Assembly: GCF_037102585.1 (NCBI RefSeq)
Contig: NW_027043822.1
Location: 583,001 to 647,000 of the forward strand
Direction of reading: 5' to 3'
Origin: Saccharomycopsis crataegensis
Lineage: Eukaryota > Ascomycota > Saccharomycetes > Ascoideales > Saccharomycopsidaceae
Length of the DNA stretch: 64,000 nt
Positions 1 to 11,265 of the stretch are shown piece after piece. The notes under the pieces were generated by a model. It was not told the origin of the DNA. It saw only the letters and a program-made list of their open reading frames with translations, and did not search any database. The position numbers and the translations under genes are program-made. The number at the start of each line of letters is the position of its first letter. Position 1 is the first letter of the stretch.

Positions 1-1
1 A

Positions 2-2434
2 AGTGGCTGGTTAACTGTCACTACTGAGTACTATGAGTTTCCTCAAAACTCATCCAACGAAAAGAATAATGAACCAGAAAACAATAAATCAGCTTACACA
101 ACATTATATAAGTTGGTTAAAAGGAAAACTATAAAAGGTGGAAATGGAAATAATGAAAAAGATGAAGAAGAGGTTAATGATGAAAATCCAGAAAAAGGCT
201 CAACTTCGTCATCCACAAATCAAAAACGTCGGAAGAACAAGTATTTTGCGGTCCTCAGACACGGAAATCTATTCTTGTATAAAGATGAAGAGCAAACTGA
301 TGTTTTGCATGTTATTGTCTTGTCAAACCACGTTATATCACTTTGGCCTAGAGATTTACCGGACGGTCAGCTTTTTAGCAAAATGAGTGCAATTTGTGTC
401 TTGAAGAAACATATTTCTGCATTCAGAAGTAACAGTATTAATAGTTTACTGAATACTGAATCAAATTTACCTCCTGCTCCTCCTCCAAGAGACAGCGCTG
501 CGTCAATTGATTACGAATTACAAAATAAAAATGTTACAACCTTGGATATTCTTGAGAATGGCGAAATTCCTCCAAAGCAATCGATTTTTTACATCTATAG
601 TGATAATAACTGTGAAAAGGAGGATTGGTATTTTGATTTGCTTAAATCCACAAAGAGATCTGAGCCTATTAGAACTGGGTCTGAGAAGGATTTACTTGAA
701 TCATCTATTTTCGCAGAAACATTTCATCCAAAGACCGCTGATGTTATTAGCTTAATACAAAACTTACACTCGTCTGAAGGCCAATTGAATACCAGATGGT
801 TTAATGCTATTCTTGGAAGAATTTTTTTAGCATTGTACGGAACTGAGGAATTTGAAAACTATATTAAAAATAAGCTTTTACTGAAATTACAAAAGATCAA
901 TAAACCAGGATTTTTAGAAGAGTTCAAAATTGAAAAAGTCAACATGGGTAAAAGCGCTCCCTTGCTTTCTTCGCCAAAGCTAACTAAATTGACTCCCGAA
1001 GGAGATTTGGATGTAGAGGCATCAATTTCTTACAATGGCGGTATATCTTTCGAAGTCTCAACTAAAGTTAACATCAACTTGGGAACAAGATTCAAACCTA
1101 GAGATATTAGCATCCTCTTGGCGGTCACTTTGAAGCTGTTGCATGGTGATATTTTGCTTAAAATTAAAAGACCCCCAACAGAAAGGATATGGTGGGGATT
1201 TAAAACCATGCCATTTATTGATATTGAAGTTGAACCAGTGGTTAGTGCAAGACAAATCACTACGGGAATGATTACAAGAACGATTGAAAATAAATTGAAA
1301 GAATCTATTGGGGAATCGTTAGTTTTACCCTCAATGGATGATATTACCTTCTTCTCAACAAAAGGTGAAATATTTAGAGGTGGTATTTGGGATAAGTCTG
1401 GTAGACCTGATATTGACCGGGAATCTTCAATGGGACCGAGCCGAACTGAAGAAACTGTTGATTTGGTGGAGAATGAGAAAAGCACCACTTCAAAAAAACA
1501 AGGGGATAACGCTAGTAGGAAACGTTCTCAATCAATACCCAGCTCAATCACGTCAAACGTGTTGACTGATGAAGAAAATTATCCTGATGACGAGGCAGGA
1601 TCTATGAAATCCGTTAATGACATAAAGCCATCAAGCACTTCTGCGTCTCTTTTCAGTTTTAAGAGGGATATAAAAGAAAAGGTTTCATCTTCATTTAAAA
1701 AAGAACCTTCTTCAGTGGTGCTTACTCCGAAATTAAATAAATCAAATTCTACAGTCAAGATCTCTAATGATCAATTTTTATCCAATGGTTCCTTTATTGC
1801 TAAAGAAGATGAAGAAGACAAGGAATTGGGAATTAAGGGCAATGAAAAGGTTCTGGATGATTTTGCGAGGGAAAGCAGCAGCCCAAACTCCAATCTTATC
1901 GATTTATCTGATGGGGATTCTAAATTTGTATCAAACTCTTTCAAAAAGATTGGGAAATGGTATTTCAAAGAAGGAGAAGATTACAGTGAGAACAATGAAA
2001 AATTGAACAATGAGGAGAGCTCAATAAAACTTTCCCAATATAGGCCACCAGAAATGATCTCATCAAGAAGGCAACCTAAAAATAGTACTGGTAGTGGAGA
2101 AAGAGGAGATTTAATGCTGGAATCCAAAGATTTACCACCGGTGAATTTTGAACAGGGAAAACGGATTGGCTCTATAGGTTCCATCACTACCATACCAGGA
2201 TCATCACCAGGTAATGGAAATGATACAGCGCCAATTAGAATTACACAACCGTATGGAAAGATCCCGGAAATGACAATACCTATCACACACTCGCCTTCAC
2301 AATTTATGGGTAAAACTAGTCCAGTTTTGAATGAACACGCTCCCGCTCTTCCACCAAGAAAAAATTCCAAACAGTCACAACCATCTCGAAGACCACCACC
2401 ATCGCTAATGGAAGATGATGAGGCAAATAAATAG
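2..2434 (+). CDS. NVJ2: NVJ2-like SMP-domain lipid-transfer protein, 5' end outside window
   Basis: The reading frame is open from base 2 and has no start inside the window, so the N-terminus (a membrane anchor in the family) is missing; 810 residues are visible. The first ~200 visible residues look like the PH-like region of Nvj2. Residues ~256-452 form an SMP domain, with the basic-hydrophobic run around PGFLEEFKI, LDVEASISYNGG and WWGFKTMPFIDIEVEPVV. The rest is Ser-rich and probably disordered, ending in proline-rich PALPPRK and SRRPPPS motifs that could bind SH3 domains. In S. cerevisiae Nvj2 sits at the nucleus-vacuole junction and helps move ceramide from ER to Golgi under stress. Family assignment rests on the PH+SMP order; the exact orthologue is likely but not proven. 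Confidence 0.8.
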   Translation, partial: SGWLTVTTEYYEFPQNSSNEKNNEPENNKSAYTTLYKLVKRKTIKGGNGNNEKDEEEVNDENPEKGSTSSSTNQKRRKNKYFAVLRHGNLFLYKDEEQTDVLHVIVLSNHVISLWPRDLPDGQLFSKMSAICVLKKHISAFRSNSINSLLNTESNLPPAPPPRDSAASIDYELQNKNVTTLDILENGEIPPKQSIFYIYSDNNCEKEDWYFDLLKSTKRSEPIRTGSEKDLLESSIFAETFHPKTADVISLIQNLHSSEGQLNTRWFNAILGRIFLALYGTEEFENYIKNKLLLKLQKINKPGFLEEFKIEKVNMGKSAPLLSSPKLTKLTPEGDLDVEASISYNGGISFEVSTKVNINLGTRFKPRDISILLAVTLKLLHGDILLKIKRPPTERIWWGFKTMPFIDIEVEPVVSARQITTGMITRTIENKLKESIGESLVLPSMDDITFFSTKGEIFRGGIWDKSGRPDIDRESSMGPSRTEETVDLVENEKSTTSKKQGDNASRKRSQSIPSSITSNVLTDEENYPDDEAGSMKSVNDIKPSSTSASLFSFKRDIKEKVSSSFKKEPSSVVLTPKLNKSNSTVKISNDQFLSNGSFIAKEDEEDKELGIKGNEKVLDDFARESSSPNSNLIDLSDGDSKFVSNSFKKIGKWYFKEGEDYSENNEKLNNEESSIKLSQYRPPEMISSRRQPKNSTGSGERGDLMLESKDLPPVNFEQGKRIGSIGSITTIPGSSPGNGNDTAPIRITQPYGKIPEMTIPITHSPSQFMGKTSPVLNEHAPALPPRKNSKQSQPSRRPPPSLMEDDEANK

Positions 2435-2499
2435 TATAGCACGAATTTAATGCTCTGATTTGATGATAAAGTGGTAAAGGAAATCCTAATCTAAATTTG

Positions 2500-2505
2500 C
2501 ACGTG
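2500..2505. promoter_or_regulatory. CACGTG E-box (Cbf1-type) upstream of p24 gene
   Basis: Palindromic CACGTG followed by ATG and a long T tract, about 135 bp before the p24 start codon. CACGTG is the Cbf1 core in yeasts. Binding is inferred. Confidence 0.4.
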
Positions 2506-2640
2506 ATGTTTTTTTTTTTTTTTTCTCTTTTTATTTTTTTTTCTGCCACGAATTCGAAAAATTGAATTTGGGATCAGATCAACAACGTAAAAGGTTTCAC
2601 ACAATATACATAAACTACAGAAGGAGCAACCTGCCATAAA

Positions 2641-3285
2641 ATGAGGGTATCTAGTTTTTTATCAACATTCCTAGTGTTCGTATATACAACGTCCGCATTC
2701 TATTTTTATGTCAATGGTGCTGACAGAAAATGCTTCTACAAAGAATTGTCCCAGGGTACTTTGTTGATCGGTAAATATAGTGTCGAGTCCTATGATGGCA
2801 GAATAAATGATTACAAAAAAACAAATGATTTGGGGATCATCATTGATGTTGAAGAAACCTTTGATGATGATCACAGAGTTGTCCATCAAAAGGGTACTGG
2901 TGGCGGTGAATTCACCTTTACTGCCATTGATTCTGGGGATCACAGAATTTGTTTCCAACCACAATCTGGAGGCTGGTTGGCCAAAATGAAGGTCAAAATC
3001 AACGTCGAATTCACTGTGGGTGAAGCCTCAAGTCTAGATTCTAAAAATGAGGAAGTTGTTAACTCGTTGATCACCAAAGTCCATTCTTTAGTCTCCAAGG
3101 TCAATGAAATCAAGAGAGAACAAAACTTGCACAGAGAAAGAGAAGCCCAGTTTAGAGACTTGTCGGAAACTGTCAACTCTCGTGTTGTTAGATGGTCCGT
3201 TATTCAATTATTGATTTTGAGTGGTACTTGTGTTTGGCAATTACACCACTTGAGAACTTTCTTTGTCAAGCAAAAATTGGTCTGA
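2641..3285 (+). CDS. p24 family cargo receptor, ERP1/ERP5/ERP6 type
   Basis: A 214-residue type I membrane protein. Residues 1-19 are a signal peptide ending TTSA, followed by FYFYVNG as in Erp1-type p24 proteins. The GOLD domain carries the two conserved cysteines (in RKCFY near residue 31 and HRICFQ near 99). A coiled coil follows at ~140-170, then one membrane segment at ~186-204. The cytosolic tail RTFFVKQKLV has the FF pair used for COPII export and a lysine-containing end used for COPI retrieval. p24 proteins cycle between ER and Golgi and load GPI-anchored and other cargo. The tail and ECD resemble the Erp1/5/6 branch, but I cannot separate those paralogues. Confidence 0.88.
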   Translation: MRVSSFLSTFLVFVYTTSAFYFYVNGADRKCFYKELSQGTLLIGKYSVESYDGRINDYKKTNDLGIIIDVEETFDDDHRVVHQKGTGGGEFTFTAIDSGDHRICFQPQSGGWLAKMKVKINVEFTVGEASSLDSKNEEVVNSLITKVHSLVSKVNEIKREQNLHREREAQFRDLSETVNSRVVRWSVIQLLILSGTCVWQLHHLRTFFVKQKLV

Positions 3286-3713
3286 AGTAATCTATCTGTA
3301 ATCTCATATTAGATACACTTATGGTATATTGTATCTACCAGCAATCCCCTCCACGAACTTAATGCTGCTATTTATTCCATTGCAGTCTGATATTCTATGA
3401 TTTTATCGTCCTTGGTTTAATGAAGAACCGTTTCATTTGTTATATGTATCACAAAGTACAATAACCTTCCATTATATATAATATTATATACTTGCTTACT
3501 ATTGTCACTATAATGTAATTTCATGAATATTTATTTAGGGTCTTTTTCATGAACTTGTAGAAGGTCAAATAGTTCGTTGATGAGAAGCTTGATCCAATAG
3601 CGCGGGTAATGTATAATCGTCATTGTTACGTCTCAGAAAAAATAAAAATAAAAATATAGGATGCTACTTGAAAGCCAGTACATGGAAAACTTGCACCAAC
3701 AACTACCGTCACC
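3286..3713. other. intergenic, p24 gene to SCY1
   Basis: AT-rich 3' flank and SCY1 promoter. It contains a Reb1-type CGGGTAA at 3603-3609 and an A-rich stretch before the SCY1 start. No gene is seen. Confidence 0.6.
3603..3609 (-). promoter_or_regulatory. Reb1-type site (TTACCCG) in SCY1 promoter
   Basis: CGGGTAA on the + strand is TTACCCG on the minus strand, the Reb1 core, ~105 bp before the SCY1 ATG. This position suits a nucleosome-depleted-region factor. Occupancy is inferred. Confidence 0.35.
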
Positions 3714-6455
3714 ATGTTTAATAGTGTATTTAAGACAGGTATATATGCGCACTATACCGTCAGCTCAACTCCAAGTTTCACCAACACTCCTTGGACAATC
3801 TACAATGCAAAAAGTACCAAGACAAAGCAGCCATGTTCATTGTTCAAATTTGATAAAAAGCTCTTTGAACAATACGTTTATAGCAGCTCCAATAATTCAT
3901 TCAATAATCTCAGCAGATCAACATACAAGATGATTTTGGCGGAAGCCACCAACTATATTAGAGCTTATGTCAACAACATGATCAAGTTCAAGCATCCAAA
4001 TATCTTATCGGTTATTGAACCTTTGGAAGAACGTCAGAATAGCATGATCTTTGTCACTGAGTTGGTCAGTACTGATTTACAGAATTTTGTGAGGGACCAA
4101 ATTAGTAAAGGGGATTACAGCGAAAACCATTTGATTTTGATTAATGGGTTGTCGCAAGTCTGTGGGGCTATGGAATTCTTACACAACAATGCCAACGTCA
4201 TCCATTTAAACTTAATTCCTTCCAGTATATTTATAACTGAGAAACTTGATTTCAAACTTTCTGGTTTCAATTTCATTGAGAAATACGATCCAAACAATAG
4301 TAGTTATAACTTTATCATGTCTGATGAAAGGTTTCCAAAGTTCTTGTCAATAAATTACGACTATAGTGACCCTTCGTTAGTAATTGATCATGAATTGTCA
4401 TATGCCAACGATATGTTTTCGTTGGGGTGTCTTATCTATCATTTGTTGAATGACAAACCTGGAAGAAAGATTATGAACTCAAATAATGATATGTATGACT
4501 ATAAAGCGGCCGCTAATAAAGTTAGAACAGGAAATATAAAGTACCATTTCAGTGAAGATTTCTTGAACGCCAGCTTTAAAAAATTGATTGATAATAATTC
4601 CAACATGAGATTCAGCATAGAAGAATTTAAAAGTTCTAGTTTCTTCAATAATGAGCTATTGAACTCCTTGGATTTCATTAATAATTTCAATTCAAAGACT
4701 TTACTCGAGAAAAATGTCTTCCTAAAAGGCTTCAATGCCAGAAATTATTTTGCGAAATTCCCAAAATTTATTCTTATTGATAAATTCCTACCAATTTTGA
4801 AAGAGACTATTGCTAGTATCTCTAATCTTGTGATTTTCCCAATAACCTTGACCTGTATTTTGCGAATCGGGAAGAATTTATCCAATCTTTCCTACATCAA
4901 TTTATTATTGGAAGTCTTCAAACCAATCATGATTAAAACCAACAGCAAAAAGGTGGAATTAAACATTATATGTTTCACAGAAATTGAAATCATTATCCTT
5001 GACCACCTAAAGACTATCTTGAGTAAAATTAATACCTCCACTCCCGCGAGTTTTAAGAAGGTGGAAAAATCGTTTTTGGTACCATTAATCAACCACATAT
5101 TGGCTGACGGAGCCATGTCTATTGAGCAGATACAGAATGAGGCTAATAGTAACGCTATTCAGAATGCTTTTAATACAGTCAAGACTCTTGGCCAAGTATC
5201 ACCCGAAAAATTGAAGATTCAAGAAAAGTTTCTATCAAACTTATCACTTATCATTTCGACTTTGAGTAAACAAAATGAAGCTAACGCTTCAAGTGGCACT
5301 GATAATGGAGTGGTTGGGAGCGTCACTAATAGTGTCGCTGGTGTTGCAAATGCTCTTTCTGGAAATATTTCAACCATCAAATTTATTGAAAATGAGATTT
5401 TTCCAAAAGTGTCGCAACTTTTTAAAACAACTGCATCTTTGACCATTAGAGTGGAGGTGATAAATAATTTTATTATTTTGGTTAGAGACAGATCACTTTC
5501 TTCAACATTTGCGGCGAAGAATATTATCCCAATGTTAATTGGTATTAAGCAGAAAAATAATCAATTAGTTTTGAAAGGATTATTTGATTTTTACAGCCTT
5601 TATTACAATATCGATGATTTATTTGATAAAGAACTATTAGTGGGAACAATATTACCAGAATTGTTGAAATTGGCATTTAATAGCAACGAGTTGACAATTG
5701 AGAAATTCAACGAGTTCTTCACGTTAATTTTACAATTCGAGAAAAAACTCAAGGAAAAACAAGTACTCTACTTACAAAAATTCGATGAGAAAAATACAAT
5801 CAAGAATCAGAGTATGAGATATTCTAATAATGATAATGATTTGAACAGTCCACTTGGTTCGCCGATTAATGATGAGCAAGCTGCGACTTTTGAATCCATT
5901 CTCGGTGGTAATAATAACGGCTCCCAAAACTTTGCCACCAGCAACTCTTCAAATGATGTAGCTAATATGAATTCGATGTTTGCAAGCTCTATTAACCTTG
6001 ATTCTCAACAGGAACCTAAAAAGATTCCCAAAAGCACCCCTGGGGCTTCTACTGCCAACGTGCTAACACCATCAAGAAAACCATCATCAAATACAATTCG
6101 TCATCAGCCTCTGTTTGGGGCCATGACCCCAACTAACCAGATGGGCTCTCCAAGCTCTGTGGATGCGCCATCGTTTGGAATGACGAGTCCAACAAGCACT
6201 TTCGGAGTCATGCAGCCGACATTATCTACAATAGAACCGACAAAAAGCACAACGACGACAATTCCAGGAAATTCTTCCAGCTCCAATATTGATTGGTCTC
6301 TGGAATCCACAAAGATCAACTCTGGGAGACTTACTATGGCGTCCAATAACGTATTGAAACCAAAAACTAAATCTGTAACAAGTGGGACTGCAACATCAAC
6401 TAAGAATTTTCCGCCGGGGTTCTCCTCTGGGTTGATCCAACCTACCAAACCAAAC

Positions 6456-6495
<40 letters not shown>

Positions 6496-6557
6496 GTGAT
6501 AATAACAGTGATATTTTCAAGAAGGCTTCAGACGATTTCTTCGATAGTTTTATATAG
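3714..6557 (+). CDS. SCY1: SCY1-like pseudokinase
   Basis: A 947-residue protein with an N-terminal kinase-like fold (~20-310), HEAT-type helical repeats (~330-700) and a disordered Asn/Ser/Thr-rich tail containing 14 consecutive Asn (6453-6494), ending SDDFFDSFI. The kinase fold is catalytically degenerate: the HRD position reads HLN (VIHLNLIPSSIFI) and the DFG position reads GFN (KLSGFNFIEK). That is the hallmark of the Scy1/SCYL family. In yeast and animals these proteins act with clathrin and COPI coats in Golgi/endosome traffic. The chosen ATG lies in a good context (caccATG); an upstream ATG at 3661 is in another frame. Confidence 0.9.
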
Positions 6558-6969
6558 ATATCACAAAGGGATTTCAATTATTGGTATTTTTTTTTTTTTT
6601 TTTTTTTTGCATGTAAGTGAAATCTTGCTTTAAATAATATACTGGTGAGAGATTAGGCAGATTTGACACATCAGGTATTTGACACACCGAAAATTTAAAG
6701 ACCATAGTGAGTATATTAACCTCATACTCTCCTAATATTGGTGGTGAACTTCGCAATTCATGGTGCAAAGTGTCAATCAAATTGCATCAGCGGATCTCTG
6801 CGGGTCGCTAACCGGGGCCCGATAGTGACCCACCCCCAAAACTCCCCCAGAAAATTTTCGTGATTTTTAAAGGACGCACAGTCATTTATCTTTCCTTGAT
6901 CTTTAGGAAACTTTTGTCGGTTTACAACACCTACAGAAAACAGGCCAAACAAAGTAGAATATTTCCGAG
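6558..6969. other. intergenic, SCY1 to ODC
   Basis: A T tract of about 20 bases follows SCY1. The ODC promoter has a GC-rich block at ~6790-6850 with runs of C (acccacccccaaaac, ctcccccag) resembling Mig1/GC-box sites. No gene is seen. Confidence 0.5.
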
Positions 6970-8006
6970 ATGTCTGATACTAGGCGTATGTATACTGAAT
7001 CATCTGTTATATTTTCAATATAGGGCTCTAAAATCCCCCAAAAATTTACAAAACCCTCCCGAAGCTTGATACTAACTTGAAAATAGCACTTCCATTTACC
7101 TACCAATTTATTGCCGGGGCAGTTGCCGGGATCTCTGAAATCTTGATGATGTATCCCCTTGATGTTGTCAAGACACGGATGCAATTGCAAGTCAATAAGC
7201 CTACCGGGGCTATTGGTGAACAATACAGCGGGGTCTTTGATTGCATCAAGAAGATTGTTAAGACTGAAGGTCCAACTAGATTATACCGTGGTATCAGTGC
7301 CCCAATCATGATGGAAGCCCCAAAGCGTGCCACCAAGTTTGCGACTAATGATGAATTTGGGAAATTCTACAAAAAATTGTTTGGAATGAACGAAATCAAC
7401 CAGCCGTTGGCTATCTTGAATGGTGCTTCTGCTGGGGCTTGTGAATCGTTTGTGGTGGTTCCATTCGAATTGGTGAAGATCAGATTACAAGACAAGACCT
7501 CTAAGTACACTGGGGCTATTGATGTCGTCCGTAAAGTTATCCAACAAGAAGGGATCTTGAGAATGTATAATGGTTTGGAAGCAACTCTTTGGAGACATGT
7601 CACTTGGAACGCTGCCTATTTTGGTTCGATTTTCCAAATTCGTCAACTCATGCCTAAATACGAAGATAAGACCAAGAGAATGTTGGTTGATTTGGTTAGT
7701 GGGTGTATCGGTGGTATTACTGGTACCGTGCTTAATATTCCATTCGATGTGGTTAAGACTAGAGTTCAGAACCAGGTTCAAGTTCCAGGAGCTAAATTGA
7801 AGTACAACTGGGCTTGGCCAGCTTTAGCTACCATTTATAAAGAAGAGGGTGCTGGGGCTTTAACCAAGGGTTTGTTGCCAAAGGTTATGAGATTGGGTCC
7901 AGGTGGTGGTGTCTTGTTGGTGGTGTTCACCAAGACTATGGACTTCTTCAGAGGTCACTATTACCAAGATGGTAAGAAACCTGAAACTCCAAAGAGATTG
8001 GATTAA
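6970..8006 (+). CDS. ODC1: mitochondrial 2-oxodicarboxylate carrier, spliced: join(6970..6985,7087..8006)
   Basis: A SLC25 carrier of 311 residues after splicing. It exchanges 2-oxoadipate and 2-oxoglutarate across the inner membrane (lysine and glutamate metabolism). Exon 1 is only 16 nt (ATG TCT GAT ACT AGG C); the intron 6986-7086 has donor GTATGT, branch site TACTAAC at 7070-7076 and acceptor AAAATAG. Splicing yields MSDTRPLPFTYQF, matching the Odc1/Odc2 N-terminus (NRPLPFIYQF). The three carrier signatures are visible: PLDVVKTRMQ, PFELVKIRLQ and PFDVVKTRVQ. Without the intron the protein would lack its start, since the exon-2 frame has no upstream ATG. ODC1 and ODC2 cannot be told apart here. 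Confidence 0.93.
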
Positions 8007-8492
8007 ATGGATACAGAATATTTATAGTTTGTTTTTATCTTTGTTTAGTTTGCCAATTCCTAGATCTGACTTCATATTCCCTAATGTAAAAACCAGTCGA
8101 ATGATGAGCGAATCATTTATAAGACCGATAATGTTGAATACATGAAAGACAGCCAACAAGTTAATGATGGTTGAACATGACTGAGTATCTTTTGCGACAT
8201 CATGGGTATTCAGGTTTTTGTTAGTTAGTAGATATATCTCTCATGTATGGGTGTTACAATTATTCGATGTGGAGTTGTTACAATTAATATTTTCAAAAAC
8301 ATCAACAATAGCAGATACTTCTCTTTTTTCAATTCGTGAATGTAAAGATTATACTTGAAGAGCTGTAGTCTCTTTCCTACACAGATAAGATCGTCGTATA
8401 GAATCTACAAGCATTCTCAAGCTAAAATATTAAAGCACACAAAACAGAAATAAAGAATCACATATTTGACTAATTATATATCTTCCTCTTTT
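8007..8492. other. convergent 3' region, ODC/MSC1
   Basis: AT-rich region between two converging genes. No gene or structured element is recognised. Confidence 0.6.
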
Positions 8493-10097
8493 TCAATAAC
8501 TATTCCCCAAAAAGTAATGATTGAAGTTTGACGCGGACTTCTTGTACAACTTGGTAGCAAAATTATCTTCCGGCTTTATAAGATAAGGATTCTCATCAAA
8601 AAAGTAGCTCTTTACTTTTCCATACCATGAGGTAGTCCCGCCAAACTTTGGTAAACTTTGTGAATTGATTTTTGCCAATTGAGTGTTGAAATTGTCGGCA
8701 AGCCCAGTGTACACCGAGTCAAACGACTTGATAGCCCTTTCATACAATTCTTCAAAAGTTCCCTCGGTGTTCTCCTTATGCACTTGTAACCAACCTTGCA
8801 AATCTGGCAAACTCCAATCTTGGAAATACTCTCTTGCTGCGGTATCAACTTTTCTCAAATTTTCTTGCTTCAACTGATCCACTAGCTCCTCATAAGTATC
8901 CATTGCACGATTGTACAACTCATCGGCGGTTCCTTCGGTGGATTTTTGGTGTTGCTGCAACCAAAGCTTCAAGTCATCAAGAGAAAGCGTATCAAACAAC
9001 AACAGTGGAACTTGCGACTTCATCGACTCTTTAACCCTCAATAACGCATCAGCAGAATCATCTCGGAATTTAGCGACATTGTTTTTTTCCTTGTCAATTC
9101 TTTGATTAACTTTCAAACTTATCTCAAAGTACTTCTTAAGCGACTCATGTTTGCCCTCATTGAACAAAGTTATCGCATTTTCATGGGCATTATTAAGGGA
9201 TCCTTTAACATCTTGTTTGCATGAAGTCAAATATTCCTTGATGTCATCCTCGTTCCAGCCCTCAAATGGCTCGCCATGAGTCAAACAATACTTGGTGTAG
9301 TCAGCAGCAAAGGACACTCTCTCCCCAACAGTATCATATATATCATGAGCTGATTTCTTCATCCAGTCACCAAAATGCTTGGTGCCATCAATGAATTCCC
9401 CAGCTTCTTGGCTAACAGCATAAATGTGGGATCTCACCAAATTGATCAACTCAGAACGACTATCTTTTTTACTATAGACGATTCCATGACGATCCAACCA
9501 TTTTTTCAAAGCTTTATCATTCCAGGATTCGTAAATCCAGTACCCAGGATAGCGTCCAGAAACCGAGCTTCCTGGCTTGTGGGTTTTTGATTTAACATCA
9601 TTAACAATGTCAGACCAGTGGTTCTTGATAACCTCAATCAATTCAGAATTAGACAAGACGTGTGAAGTCTGGGTATTGGAGAGCTTCACACCATGTGCAT
9701 GAATAAACTTGTACAAGTCCTGTTTTGACCAGGAGTTGAAGATCCAATCTTGAAAGTTTTCCATATCTTGGTAAGATGGAAGGCTGCTGCCGGTCCAAGA
9801 ATTGACACTAGGCACCTTCTCTTTTACCGAGCTCCACCATCCCAGAGCACTGGAAGTTGCAATGGGGCTACCAAGATAAGCAACCTTAGACCATTGCTTA
9901 CTCGCAAGGTCTTGTAAGTGCTCATATCCGGAATCAAAATCAAAGGAGACCCCAGAGTCAGATAAGTAGTCTTGTAAGTCTTTGCTGGTCCACGACTTAA
10001 TAATAGAAGGCGATAACCGAGCATTATCATGCTTATGGAATAACCCTTCTGTGGCCCCAATTATGACGATCAAGTTGAAGATCACTGAGAACTTCAT
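8493..10097 (-). CDS. MSC1: MSC1-like protein with Ish1 repeats
   Basis: A 534-residue protein starting with a signal peptide (MKFSVIFNLIVIIGATEG). It then has repeated Ish1-type helical motifs built around the pattern W-[ST]-x-x-D-L-x-x-[WYF]-L (SWTSKDLQDYLSDSGV, SWSKQDLYKFIHAHGV, SWNDKALKKWLDRHGI, GWNEDDIKEYLTSCK, TLSLDDLKLWLQQH, DWSLPDLQGWLQVH). The family includes S. cerevisiae Msc1 and S. pombe Ish1, stress-linked proteins of the nuclear envelope/ER lumen; Msc1 mutants affect meiotic sister-chromatid recombination. It is divergent from ALO1 across 1.17 kb. Confidence 0.85.
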   Translation of the reverse strand: MKFSVIFNLIVIIGATEGLFHKHDNARLSPSIIKSWTSKDLQDYLSDSGVSFDFDSGYEHLQDLASKQWSKVAYLGSPIATSSALGWWSSVKEKVPSVNSWTGSSLPSYQDMENFQDWIFNSWSKQDLYKFIHAHGVKLSNTQTSHVLSNSELIEVIKNHWSDIVNDVKSKTHKPGSSVSGRYPGYWIYESWNDKALKKWLDRHGIVYSKKDSRSELINLVRSHIYAVSQEAGEFIDGTKHFGDWMKKSAHDIYDTVGERVSFAADYTKYCLTHGEPFEGWNEDDIKEYLTSCKQDVKGSLNNAHENAITLFNEGKHESLKKYFEISLKVNQRIDKEKNNVAKFRDDSADALLRVKESMKSQVPLLLFDTLSLDDLKLWLQQHQKSTEGTADELYNRAMDTYEELVDQLKQENLRKVDTAAREYFQDWSLPDLQGWLQVHKENTEGTFEELYERAIKSFDSVYTGLADNFNTQLAKINSQSLPKFGGTTSWYGKVKSYFFDENPYLIKPEDNFATKLYKKSASNFNHYFLGNSY

Positions 10098-10928
10098 GAT
10101 AAAATATTCTTTGGTTTGTATTTATTAGATGGCTTGTTTTTACTTTGCTTATTTATTTGTATGGGGTGCGATAGCTCAGGCAATCAGAAGTTGGATTTGT
10201 GTCTTTGCCCATAGCTATATATCTCATGGAAAAAGAAAAGAAAAAAAGCAAAATCTCATTTTTAATTATAATATAAACAAGCAACCAAACTTTTAGCAAT
10301 AAAATCGTCATGGGGCATATATGCCGTTGGACCTAGCAATGTATTGAGAGCATCTGTACATAACTGACGCAGCTCGAAAACCTAGACATTGTGACTGTAA
10401 AATAACAACAATAACATGTTACTTACTTTTTTGTCATTTATTTTTATTTTCAGAATAATATCAATTAATAGCATAATAATTCTTTACAGATAATTGAATA
10501 GCAGTGCGTGGAACCTCTGAGTGCCATAACTACATAGCTGGTAGCAATGTATTCAAATCTTGGGTTAAGGATTTATCCAGGGGATACCATGTGCGGCAGG
10601 TATTATGATACTTTGGGTAAACCGTGCTATATACCATTGCAAATTTTTTAACTGGTGCTTCTAGTTATATATTGGTAGTAGTGCTTATGCCAAACGTGTC
10701 TATTGGTCGTAGCATACAATTATATTGTTACAAAAACTGCCCAGCGTGAAATGATAATACAGCAGAACAACAAAACAAATTTGGGTATTATCAAGAAAGA
10801 TATGCGGATAGATAGCACTTCGGTTGTTACAAGGGAGTTTGCACCAGCTACCAAAGACACCTATCCTGTCATCAAGGGAAAATCTAGACCACCACGCAAA
10901 CTTCTAGCAATACCTACAGGGTGAAAAC

Positions 10929-11004
10929 AACCAGAAGTGATGTAACGGTTCTGTCACCGGCAGACAGCCCCGACATATCACGTGGCGAGACATCACTTCT
11001 GGTT
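10929..11004. repeat. inverted repeat, 15-bp perfect arms, 46-nt loop
   Basis: Arm 1 (10929-10943, AACCAGAAGTGATGT) is the exact reverse complement of arm 2 (10990-11004). Inside is a second small inverted repeat, CTGTC (10951-10955) and GACAG (10963-10967), and a CACGTG at 10979-10984. A T5 run (11008-11012) follows the right arm. It could be an RNA hairpin, a cruciform, paired binding sites or a decayed insertion; I recognise no RNA family. Confidence 0.7.
10979..10984. promoter_or_regulatory. CACGTG E-box upstream of ALO1
   Basis: CACGTG about 280 bp before the ALO1 start, inside the loop of the inverted repeat. A Cbf1-type site by sequence only. Confidence 0.35.
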
Positions 11005-11265
11005 ATCTTTTTGCGGGGTAATCTAATCCATTCTTGAAATTGTTAGCGTTATTAATAATCATTGGCGGGATCATTGGCCTCTTTGGTTTATTTTATTACT
11101 AGGCTTTTTTTTCAAGTTCTCGTTGTAAAATGACAAGAAGGTGCTGGGGAATCTCACAAGAGCTCATGGAATATCATTGTAGAATACCTAAGGATTGAAT
11201 GCTTATTGTCATATAATCAATCGTCATATATTCAAAGAGAATAATAAAAGAACAATCACTCAAGG

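Larger units (their letters stand above)
10098..11265. other. divergent promoter region MSC1/ALO1
   Basis: A 1.17-kb shared upstream region. It holds a near-perfect 76-nt hairpin (10929-11004) containing a CACGTG. A 73-codon + strand frame at ~10703-10924 lacks any known motif, and I do not call it. Confidence 0.5.
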
